From: Strongylocentrotus purpuratus
Taxonomy: Eukaryota > Echinodermata > Echinoidea > Camarodonta > Strongylocentrotidae
DNA length: 64,000 nucleotides
Direction of reading: 5' to 3'
NCBI RefSeq assembly: GCF_000002235.5
Contig: NW_022145611.1
Location: 16,403,633-16,467,632 of the forward strand
Of the stretch, positions 40,001 through 46,418 are shown piece after piece. Position numbers and translations under genes: made by a program. A model generated the notes under the pieces. It made no database searches and was not told the DNA's origin. It worked only from the letters and a program-made list of their open reading frames with translations. The stretch's first letter is position 1. Each line of letters begins with the position of its first letter.

Positions 40001-42957
40001 GAGGCCTACTTCTAAACCAATATATAGTACATAGAAAAGTTTGCAAATACACATATTTCAAGACATGCATTCTTGACAGCATGAGCTTTAATGGTACATG
40101 CAGTTATTCTAGTAAAAAGTCAACAACTTTCCAAGGCCAGTCAGAGTGGCCCACCCACATGTACAGACATACACATTACATGTACTAGGCCTAGGGAGAT
40201 ATGAGCTTTCTGTAGCCATAGGTCTATATTTAATTTCACATACTTTTTCCAGTTTCCCATTTATAATTCTTCAATTATTCTTTTTTCCCTCAAAAGTCAT
40301 AACATTTAGGACCTCTCATGTACATGTAGGTGTATCCTACATTCCTACAGGAAGCACAACCTATGGAGGCCTACTTCTAAACCAATATATAGTACATAGA
40401 AAAGTTTGCAAATACACATATTTCAAGACATGCATTCTTGACAGCATGAGCTTTAATGGTACATGCAGTTATTCTAGTAAAAAGTGATAAATAATGTATG
40501 AGGAAGTGATAAATGAATACTGATGATCATAAAATATCATGTCATGAATGATACTGAATACAGTACATGTACATGTAATACTAATAATCATCCTTCAAGT
40601 TCTTCAACTTCCTCTTTTCAAAAGAACCCTTTCATAGAAATGATATAATGGTACGCTACACAACTAATCAACATGATCCAGTAGATAGATACATACATGT
40701 ACATGTATAAATGTTTGTGTGGTGTCATGTAATTTATAGATAATTTGTGTTCTCCATTCAATCTAAAAAAAAAAGCATCCAGGTCATCCAAAAACCATTA
40801 TGATAAGGACATGTACTTGCTCTAATTGGTCTTCATCTCAAGTTTCTGAGCAATCAATAAAACCTGCTCTTAGCCAAAGCGCTTCCAATGTTGACATTCA
40901 CCGAGACAGTTCCTTACATCATAGGATTCACCAGGGTACAGTCTGCAGGACCAGGGAGCTGGGAAACCTTATATTTATGCATCGGTTCAATGCAAATAGC
41001 CATAATGGACAGCGTACTAGAGCGGAGCAAGTAGGAGATGACCATGAGCAATTCAGGCATATTTTCATTTCCAGCTGGGCAAATATACAATCAATGTGAC
41101 ATTTTTCAATGATCCTGATTTACATTTTATCAAATTTGCTATATTTTCCATGTATTTCATGCACTGGTCAAGTGATCAACATTTTGTAGAGACCGTCAAA
41201 CAAGGGTTTGTCAATGCTGTTTCTTGTACATCCATGTGTACATGTACATACATGTAACCTTGTGGTCACAATCACAATTCACAGGCCAGTCAGATACAAT
41301 TTTTTTTCCTCACATATGGGTACATGGTAAAATTGCTCTAGACTCTAATGAATTCACAAAAATAACTTTTTTTTTTTTGAAAACAAAAAAGCTTACCAGG
41401 TATAGTCCCCCTTTTTAAAATACTTTTTTTTTTACCAGGGCTGTATTGTTTTAAATAATGCTGGTAAAAGCTCCTCCCATTTTCTACATTCCCCCTTTCT
41501 TTTCTTTCTAATGAATATATATTCATGTTTCTTATAAACAATTTGGTTTTGGTCATTTTGGGTAAACAAGTTTTGTTTGATAAAGATTCCTTCAGAGGGA
41601 TACACATATTAATCATTTATATATATAATTTAATAAACCAGTTAAAAAAAAATTAAAAGAATATTTTGTAAGTTTTCAATGATGATTTGCTCCTTTAAGC
41701 AGAGATTTATTTTTCCTAAACAGATGGTAACATACAGAATACATTTCTTAAATGTACAATTGAATGCCTAAGCACCTGAAGTTAGACAATATTATTAACA
41801 GAAGTTCATGAATAGTTTGAACAAACAGACAACATTTGTTACTTAAAATTTTCTTTCACTAACTGTGTGTACATTCATGTGTACATGTACAATGTAATAT
41901 GTATGTACTGTACGTACACACAGCCCGGTTAGAAATAGGATCAATTGTCCTGAAAAAACACTAAAACTTTGACCAAATATGCTTCAATGCTAGCTGACCT
42001 TGACTACTTATTCTGCATCATGGTATTTTAAATCATTTTAATCATTTTAGTCATATCATTTTGTTCTTTTTTAGGATGTTTCTGGAAGTTTTTACTAATC
42101 TCAGGGTCTGGGCAGAAATTGTACAATTACCTAAACAAAAGCTACATGTACAACATGTAGAGTACACATGTCACATGTACCCCGGTATCTAGATCTAGAC
42201 CAGATTATTCTAAAATTAAATTGTCATCTCTATCAGTATCACATCAAATTAAATTTAATTTATCTACCGGTAATCTTTCAAAAATACAACATACCGGTAA
42301 TCTATCTACACCATACTTCCATAATTAGTATTAGTAGTACATCATAAAACAAAGCTTCCTTGCAAGTTTGCAACCTCTTAAATGCAACTTCGAATGTAAC
42401 AGGTTAATTTTGAAAAGAAAAGGAAGATAACTGATAAGTGTCCGTCATGTAACTGTGAGGAAAAAATTAAAATCCTCATCTGATGATCCAACTTTGATTT
42501 AGCACGGCCACAGCCGCCGCACAAGCTCAATCATACACTTGACAAGACTTCATTACAGGAAATACAACATGGTGAGCTACAAAATATATGGATCAAGAAC
42601 AACAAAAGTCATGATTGTGCAGTAGCAGGCTACGACACACATCTTCAGAACACACCACAGCACAATCGGGCAAACCGGTAGGCAAAAAGCCACCGGCCGC
42701 TCTCATCGTACCAGCGCCCAGCGCAGCCACCACTTCGGGGATGTGATCCCAAATCTTGAGTTACATGTCAAGTCGACTCGCACACACACAACTCATTTCG
42801 AAAGTAAAGATAAAATCGAAAGAAACGTATCCTAATCCACCACAACAGCAAATACAACATCTACAAACCGACAAAATTTAAGAAGTGAAATTATCTTAAG
42901 TAGGTTCTTAGCATTATTGTTGTTTATTACCTGACCAGGAAGGCCGTTATGATCCAT
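9924..42957 (-). CDS. TP53BP2/PPP1R13B-like: ASPP-family protein (TP53BP2/PPP1R13B homolog), 5' part, five exons, runs off the left edge
   Basis: Five minus-strand exons (42957-42931, 37276-37129, 35350-35237, 24976-24918, 10061-9924) join in frame to 162 residues. Residues 10-96 form the N-terminal Ras-association/ubiquitin-like domain typical of ASPP1/2. Diagnostic stretches are [52 protein letters not shown] and [10 protein letters not shown]. Residues about 126-162 ([14 protein letters not shown], then RLKFLKQQE) match the start of the ASPP coiled coil. Every junction has GT-AG signals and consistent phase. In known family members the unseen remainder carries a proline-rich region, ankyrin repeats and an SH3 domain that bind p53-family proteins and PP1. 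No further exon was recognised between 1 and 9923, so the 3' half should lie left of the window. Whether it is the single invertebrate ASPP or one paralog cannot be decided here. Confidence 0.93.
10287..10669. mobile_element. TTAA-flanked MITE, subfamily A, copy 2
   Basis: Starts TTAAGATAAAGACAAGTTAT and ends AGTCTTTACCTTTAA. It is collinear with copy 1 throughout, including the right half (TAGGCGGTTTCC, CATTTCATTTTTTGAAATTG). It lies about 225 bp upstream of ASPP exon 5 on the transcribed strand. Confidence 0.85.
10670..12029. other. ASPP intron 4, noncoding
   Basis: Apart from the GA/G tract no gene or element is recognised. Confidence 0.55.
11841..11892. repeat. (GA)n followed by G14
   Basis: About 39 bases of GA run directly into 14 G. 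ASPP intron 4. Confidence 0.95.
12030..12474. mobile_element. 445-bp fold-back element with 25-bp perfect inverted ends
   Basis: 12030-12054 (AGCCTTTTCACACACAGCTA...) is the exact reverse complement of 12450-12474. Internal palindromes include GTTTAAACACGTTTAAAC, GATACGAACTTCGTATC and CATCGTATAAACGATG. A TTTCACACACA motif recurs internally. No coding capacity. Confidence 0.92.
12619..12750. repeat. Clustered poly-G and poly-C runs
   Basis: G9, C13, G17 and C13-type runs alternate within 130 bp (GGTTTTGGGTTAACCCCCCC and neighbours), so the segment can fold as G/C hairpins or quadruplexes. Confidence 0.9.
13491..13505 (-). CDS. Possible alternative ASPP first exon (MPANM)
   Basis: On the minus strand ATGCCAGCTAATATG is followed by donor GTAAGC at 13490 and ends in phase 0, exactly the phase ASPP exon 5 accepts (MPANM-GSTELN). 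An in-frame TAG lies about 27 bases upstream of the ATG. The sequence upstream (13510-13700) is locally GC-rich (GCAGCGCTGCGACCGCGCTGG). The short human isoform Bbp/53BP2S also lacks about 120 N-terminal residues. Evidence is weak and could be chance. Confidence 0.2.
13506..17403. other. ASPP intron 4, noncoding
   Basis: G13 run near 13705-13717. A diverged direct repeat (GGGTGTGTCC...GGATGTTGCT) occurs at about 15868 and 16404. No gene recognised. Confidence 0.55.
17520..17757. repeat. Purine-rich (GAGAAA)n/(GA)n tract
   Basis: About 240 bases of almost pure purine with GAGAGAAA units. Long low-complexity open frames on both strands come from this repeat. Confidence 0.95.
18175..19060. repeat. 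Three-copy complex tandem repeat, unit about 320-350 bp
   Basis: Copies start with GAACAC[GA]GCCT at 18175, 18498 and 18846. Shared ordered blocks are CTGGGAATGTTTATA, GATC[TAC]TGGCAATCTGT, GGATCTAATTA...GAAGAAATCAAACAAT, TGGAAGAAAATTGCAA, ACTGATAAATTA and CTCATAAATAAT. The third copy is truncated. No transposon ends seen. Confidence 0.85.
19061..22641. other. ASPP intron 4, noncoding
   Basis: Contains the SINE tail at 20.8 kb. A 103-codon minus-strand open frame at 19899-20210 has no recognised motif and no clear splice context. Nothing else supported. Confidence 0.5.
20800..20875 (-). mobile_element. 3' end of a SINE, minus strand
   Basis: On the minus strand: TTTGTAAAGCGCTAGAGACA, then AGCTCTATATAAAAATTAAA and an (ATT)n tail. 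The pattern AAGCGC...TATATAAA...(ATT)n is the SINE 3' end also seen at about 54.8 kb. Only the tail is preserved. Confidence 0.5.
22642..23034. mobile_element. TTAA-flanked MITE, subfamily B, copy 1
   Basis: Starts TTAAAGATGAAGTTGAGTTC and ends CCAGAACTCAACCTTCTCTT-TAA. It shares the left internal block of subfamily A but has an unrelated right half (GCATTTGAAGAGCCATGC, CATAATAAGAAT). Confidence 0.85.
23233..23613. mobile_element. Fold-back element with AAGCTGCATTTACACTGC ends
   Basis: The left end AAGCTGCATTTACAC pairs with the inverted right end AAGCCCATTTACAC. TTTTGCAGTGTGAATGCCCG in the middle is an internal inverted end-like motif, suggesting a composite of two arms. It lies about 200 bp from a subfamily B MITE. 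Confidence 0.65.
24780..24802. repeat. Adjacent poly-T and poly-G
   Basis: About 18 T followed by 12 G, 115 bp beyond the donor of ASPP exon 4. Confidence 0.9.
24918..24976 (-). CDS. ASPP exon 4: basic/serine linker
   Basis: A 59-base exon (acceptor TTCAG, donor GTAAGA) encoding [20 protein letters not shown]. It has a Lys/Arg cluster that could act as a nuclear-localisation or lipid-binding patch, then an acidic Ser run. It sits where vertebrate ASPPs have a poorly conserved linker between the domain and the coiled coil. Support is phase continuity on both sides plus good splice signals. Confidence 0.85.
25600..25880 (-). promoter_or_regulatory. Possible internal regulatory island upstream of ASPP exon 4
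   Basis: GC-richer than flanks, with a GC box (CCCGCCCC, 25795-25802) and a CRE-like TGACGTAA (25857-25864), about 650-900 bp upstream of exon 4 in transcript sense. Could be an enhancer or alternative promoter. Motifs this short occur by chance. Confidence 0.25.
27074..27330. repeat. Two-copy direct repeat in ASPP intron 3
   Basis: AAAATGAGTCCTCATAAACT at 27107 and 27249 and GGTCCATAAGGCAACATGAA in both copies define two units about 140 bp apart, separated by a (ATAA)n tract. Copy 1 has a short extra insertion (TACA). Confidence 0.9.
27331..31514. other. ASPP intron 3, noncoding
   Basis: Poly-C at 30010-30021 and a (TC)n tract at 31024-31052. No exon recognised. Confidence 0.55.
31515..31913. 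mobile_element. TTAA-flanked MITE, subfamily B, copy 2
   Basis: Collinear with the copy at 22.6 kb end to end, same inverted ends and TTAA edges, with a C13-15 run inserted at about 31735-31749. Lies in ASPP intron 3. Confidence 0.85.
31914..33451. other. ASPP intron 3, noncoding
   Basis: G14 run near 33159-33172. No exon or element recognised. Confidence 0.55.
33452..34070. repeat. Five-copy degenerate tandem repeat (GTTCAGAAAGTCAATGGTT core)
   Basis: A block GATRGTCC...AAGTTCAGAAAGTCAATGG (start near 33452, 33594, 33645, 33773, 33976) recurs, followed by ATCAAARNATTCAAGATGGG and ATCCATTCAAAGAGTAT-like segments in some copies. Spacing is irregular (51-203 bp), so copies have lost parts. 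Confidence 0.8.
34849..34880. repeat. Left arm of a 32-bp inverted repeat flanking ASPP exons 2-3
   Basis: ACTCGTTCGTTCGTGTCTCC-TTAGATCAAGAT is the reverse complement of 37761-37795 apart from one extra CGTT unit. A further AGATCAAGA/TCTTGATCT hairpin sits at 34871-34893. Confidence 0.9.
35056..35193. mobile_element. 138-bp MITE with GGGCCC...TTTCATRAAA ends in ASPP intron 2/3 boundary region
   Basis: GGGCCCCTGTTTCATAAAAC at the left matches the inverted right end GGGCCCTCGTTTCATGAAA. It lies in intron 3 just 44 bp downstream (transcript sense) of exon 3's donor. No coding. Confidence 0.8.
35237..35350 (-). CDS. ASPP exon 3: second half of the Ras-association domain
   Basis: Acceptor TTTTAAG, donor GTATGA. 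It encodes [17 protein letters not shown] followed by [19 protein letters not shown]. The FFLRHE ending is the conserved end of the ASPP N-terminal domain. The exon begins with two bases completing a Glu codon and ends with one base, in phase with its neighbours. Confidence 0.95.
35960..36500. repeat. Four-copy degenerate tandem repeat (GGTTGARGTTCA core)
   Basis: The motif GAGGTTGAAGTTCACCTG...ATGAACTGACAGTTTCA...ATGTTCTGACAGAGTTGA recurs near 35968, 36101, 36306 and 36428. TCTTGTTATTTC and ATCAATA blocks follow in two copies. Located in ASPP intron 2. Confidence 0.8.
37129..37276 (-). CDS. ASPP exon 2: first half of the Ras-association domain
   Basis: Preceded by a minus-strand acceptor (GGGTGTAG) and followed by the strong donor GTAAGT. 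It encodes 49 codons plus one base, from MILRVYLSN through [13 protein letters not shown] to HLAELWRGC. The beta-grasp start and the CHLAE-WRG block are hallmarks of ASPP1/2. The split codon joins exon 3 to give WRGC-ERP. Confidence 0.95.
37277..39754. other. ASPP intron 1, noncoding
   Basis: Rich in TACATGTA and ACCGGT palindromes (37858-37925). C20-type run at 39571-39590. No exon recognised. Confidence 0.55.
37761..37795. repeat. Right arm of the inverted repeat flanking ASPP exons 2-3
   Basis: ATCTTGATCTAAGGAGACAC then (GAAC)n-GAGT, inverted relative to 34849-34880, 2.9 kb away. Confidence 0.9.
39755..40485. repeat. Exact 365-bp tandem duplication
   Basis: 39755-40119 and 40120-40484 read identically by eye, beginning TCAACAACTTTCCAAGGCC. 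The duplicated unit gives two identical open frames (starting MAHPHV) that are unlikely to be genes. Very recent duplication or assembly duplication. Confidence 0.95.
40486..42930. other. ASPP intron 1, noncoding
   Basis: TACATGTA-rich. A CpG-richer patch lies at 42500-42730 just inside intron 1. It could hold an alternative promoter or intronic enhancer. Open frames here lack motifs. Confidence 0.5.
42931..42957 (-). CDS. ASPP exon 1 (coding part, MDHNGLPGQ)
   Basis: The ATG at 42957-42955 opens a nine-codon coding segment that ends in phase 0 before the donor GTAATA at 42930. The next exon also begins with a Met codon, so translation could start at either. The vertebrate N-terminus is likewise short and Met-rich before the domain. 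This exon is inferred from the start codon, the donor and phase compatibility, and is less certain than exons 2-5. Confidence 0.65.
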
Positions 42958-43130
42958 ATTTGAAGTGTTGTTCGTCCGTCCAGTTGTTGTACACAACATT
43001 AATGATAAGTCCCACGCGTACAATTAACTGCATGTGATTTGATGGGATGCGCTGCATTCAGTTGCTGTACAAATGCAATGCAATGGCGAACCGTGTATTT
43101 TCAAATTGACTCATCATGACGTCATGAGTT
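42958..43130 (-). promoter_or_regulatory. ASPP 5' UTR/proximal promoter with AP-1 and CRE sites
   Basis: A perfect 14-bp palindrome, TCATGACGTCATGA, lies at 43114-43127 and contains the full CRE TGACGTCA. A consensus AP-1 site TGACTCA lies at 43107-43113, three bases away. Both are about 150-170 bp upstream of the predicted ATG. No TATA box is obvious. The transcription start is not determinable from sequence, so part of this may be 5' UTR. Confidence 0.5.
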
Positions 43131-43171
43131 CGACCATTCGAGTTGTGTGGGAGAATAATTATGGATGAGGA

Positions 43172-43174
<3 letters not shown>

Positions 43175-43211
<37 letters not shown>
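43175..43211. repeat. 37-base uninterrupted G run
   Basis: Thirty-seven consecutive G, then GTGGGTGGGG-type sequence, about 220-250 bp upstream of the ASPP start codon (C-rich on the ASPP sense strand). It could form G-quadruplexes and is an error-prone place for assembly. Confidence 0.95.
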
Positions 43212-43212
<1 letters not shown>

Positions 43213-44149
43213 GGGTGGGGTGGCATTACAGATTATAAATTTAATCACGATATAATGCACAAGTTCCTCTTTTCATCACAACCATAAGTTTCATTATTAA
43301 AGGCTGAGAAGAAGAAGATCAATATTGGTAGGCAAGTTAAAATGGGGGCTTTATTATAATAAATTGAAATTTATTATCCATTCAGAAGTTTGTCTTTCAC
43401 TCCCTGGTAACAGATATTACTAGTCAAATTACAAAAATAAATAATCATAGTCATAGACAGTTACAGTAGTGGTAAAATATATTTTGTTTTAGTTTGGTAA
43501 GTTACATGAAATAAGTTTTGTAGTTCTAAGTTCTAATTTTGCATTAGAAGACTAACAAAAAACAATGTCAAAGATAAATATATCGTCTTGTCATTTTTTA
43601 TATCATGTGGAAAATGAAATAAATTTGCTCTGTTTATAGATGCTGAATAGCCACTGGTGTAGCCTATAGGGGGGAACTTGCGCATGCCCAATTAATTTCT
43701 AGTGCCCTCAGGTCCCCCAATGGAAAAAAAATAATAATGCAAAATTACAAGAAAAAAAAGGAAAAGAGAATTATTTGTTGTAGTTCTGCATAAGCTCTGT
43801 CATGCACCAAAATGTTTTAATATGTTAAAATGCTTCTTTTTTTCTCTCGATCAATATGCTCCCTCATAGAGGAGTCGATGTAAGCGTATGACTTAATGCA
43901 TCCCCCCACCAAAAGTGGTGACCCCCAGTGCCCCTTCCCCACTGAAAAAACCCTGGCTACCCCACTAAGGATAGCTATCTTAAAGTATAATACAGGCCTG
44001 CCAATCACAGGAAGGGGTTACCTGATCCCTCTGAAAATATTCAGATTTGAATTATGCATGCCTGCATGTATGTTTATCGTCTTCATACTGAGTATACATG
44101 TATTTTCCTTGTTTGTTTGTTTGATGATTATTATTCTACCTGGCTGTTA
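43212..44149. other. ASPP-POLH intergenic, left part
   Basis: No gene. 43890-43975 carries the GGGGTAGCCAGGGTTTTTTC-type sequence (minus strand) often seen in dispersed marine-invertebrate repeats, with CACTGGGGGTCACCACTTTTGG. Confidence 0.45.
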
Positions 44150-44337
44150 AGAAAGCATGTATATGCTTGTGAGTATATAACCAGGGGACTGACGGCTTTA
44201 AGTCCTCTCCGAAGGACTTGATAATGAGGACTGATGCCTTTAATACCAAAGGGCACATGAGCAACGACTTGCTTTCTTACCCAGGACCTCCTGGTTACAA
44301 GACCACTGCTCTACCACTGAGCTATCGCACCTCCACC
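44150..44337 (-). mobile_element. tRNA-derived SINE in the ASPP-POLH gap
   Basis: Minus strand: GGTGCGATAGCTCAGTGGTA then GAGCAGTGGTCTTGTAACCA, an A-box and a tRNA-Thr(UGU)-like anticodon arm, then AGGAGGTCCTGGGTAAGAAA and a body with a GTCCTTCGGAGAGGAC hairpin. The T arm is degraded, so a functional tRNA is unlikely. Confidence 0.7.
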
Positions 44338-46139
44338 ATGTATTTCCCTTTTTAATTTTTATATTTGTCACTTTTATTTTTGCTATAAATTCTCACTTTT
44401 TTAAAATAAAATACACCAGTCAGTGTTTTCTAAAAATATATTTTGATTAATATTTCTTCCAAATACATTTAAAACCCTTTCAGGGATATCACCAGAGGAT
44501 TCTCTTGTCTTTTTTAAAAACCATTTTCTCTTAAGTATAGTACCTCTTCTCTTTCTCAAAAAGGACAGTCCACCATCTTTCCAAAATCTAAGTCAAGACA
44601 AACAAAATTTAAAATTTTGGCCAGGGGGGGGGGGGGGGGGACTCAAAGGCACATAATTGCAAATTTGTTGTATATTTTTCAATTTTAATGTTTTGTGTTA
44701 AAAGTACATAGTGGGTTTTTTCTTCCCTGTCAAAGCTCTGCCCATTTTTCAAACAAACACATGATTGAGAAGTTTAAGATTTAAAAAAAACCCAAGGAAA
44801 ATTAACCACAGTGCAGAAGATGATGAAGAAGAAGAGGAGGAGGAGGAGGAGAAGGACTCGAAGAGCAACAAAAATGAAGAGAAAGAAGAAGAAGAATAAT
44901 ATCAAACATGATAGGAAAAGATGAAGAAGAAACAGATTTTGAAAATTCTCTTTTCTCCAACAATTCCTCATTTGGCACCTTTTGAAAATGATCCTTTGAA
45001 GGAAATTATGAGAATGTATCAAAGTTTGAATTTTAAAGTTGTAAGTTTTATTAGATAAGCCGACACCAAACAAGTAAAACTAGTAACTGTTTCTGTTGAA
45101 GTGTCTCACCTATTTAATTGTACCCGACCAAAATAGTTACAATATCATTAAAAAATGAAAATTAATTTTCATCAATATATAAAATACAGAAAGAAGGACA
45201 ATAAATCTATATTTCATAAGAAGAGGCTATAATAAAATTGAACAATGATAGATAGAATATTTCATGGACAGAAAAAGTTAACAAATGAAACAAGTGTTCA
45301 GAAAATAAAGAGTAAAATCATCACTCATCAACACAATTATAAAGAGGCACTGTAATGTTTTGGTAACATATACAGAAAGGATAATGTGAAGAAGAAAAAA
45401 AATATATTAACAGGGAAGATTGCTGGAAAGAGAAGCATGGGAAGGCAAAGCTTCACATACCTACAAAGCCTGAACAAATGGGCAATCAAAATTGAAATTA
45501 GCAATTCCAGCTTTTTAATACGAGCAGATAATTCAAAGAAGTGGACTGCCGATGTCTGAAGCAGACCTAGCATGCACTTGATGATGATGATGATGATTGA
45601 TATAAATTAAAGTTGGCTCATGTTGCATATATATTTTTTCAAGTTGAACATGATAAAATTTCATAAAATTCTGATAAAATGTCATATTCTATATTTTGTT
45701 TTTTCTGAAATCAGATAAAAAATATTATACAAAGAAAAATATACAAAATGAAATATTAATACATGTACATAGATAACAATCAGAGGAAAGCCCAATTCAG
45801 CAATGTTTATAGAGCATTGCTGATCTTCTTTGGGGTCCGTAAATACCATGATTTGTGTATTTTTTAGATACATGCATGTTCATGGATATATCTAGCATTC
45901 TACATTTTTTAGTTCAGATCTTGACATATCGACCAGCCAACCTATTGAGATACCCCCCAAAAGCCTAATCAAATATTTTCTTGATATAGTCAAACACATT
46001 CCTTGCTAATTAGTTTTAATAACTTTGATTTTTCTTAAATTGATTTTAAAGCTTACTGATTCTTATCATAACTGGTTTACATTGCTGTAAATGACTCAAC
46101 TATTTAAAAAATGTCTAAGCACCTTGGTGAGGGTAACAA
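44338..46139. other. ASPP-POLH intergenic, right part
   Basis: G17 run near 44624-44640, a (GAA/GAG)n tract at 44815-44900 and (ATG)n near 45582-45596. No gene recognised; the long minus-strand open frame at 44774-45073 translates the GAA/GAG tract. Confidence 0.55.
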
Positions 46140-46293
46140 TTGACTGAAAATATAATTCGTGTTTCATATTATTATCATATGAAAAAGAAAAGAAAAGTTT
46201 ATTTACTTTTGTAACAGTGCGTTGACCTGCTATCGTTTCCGGTGAAATTGCGTAATTCGTGTCTGGCGCGGGTAATTCAGTTCGCCAAGAACA
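46140..46293 (+). promoter_or_regulatory. POLH proximal promoter/5' UTR
   Basis: About 150 bp upstream of the POLH ATG is locally richer in GC than its surroundings and contains TCTGGCGCGGG, which resembles an E2F-type GGCGCG core. No TATA element is evident. The transcription start cannot be set from sequence alone. Confidence 0.35.
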
Positions 46294-46418
46294 ATGGACA
46301 GAGTCGTTATTTTGATTGATATGGATTGTTTCTACGTTCAAGTAGAACAAAGACGCAATCCAACCCTAAAAGGAAAGCCTGCTGCTGTTGTCCAGTACAA
46401 TTCATGGAAGGGTGGAGC
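46294..46418 (+). CDS. POLH: POLH exon 1
   Basis: Encodes M1 to G41 plus two bases of codon 42, with the first catalytic aspartate in LIDMDCFYVQVEQRRNP and the nucleotide-contacting AAVVQYNSWKGG. The start is the first ATG in frame with this motif and matches the short vertebrate N-terminus. The donor is GTAAGA. Confidence 0.96.

Noticed and set aside
39781..40487. Two identical open frames starting MAHPHV
   Set aside because: Created by the exact tandem duplication in intron 1; no motifs, opposite strand to the host gene.
44281..44336. tRNA-Thr-like sequence, minus strand
   Set aside because: A-box and anticodon arm are present but the T arm and acceptor stem do not close; reads as a SINE head.
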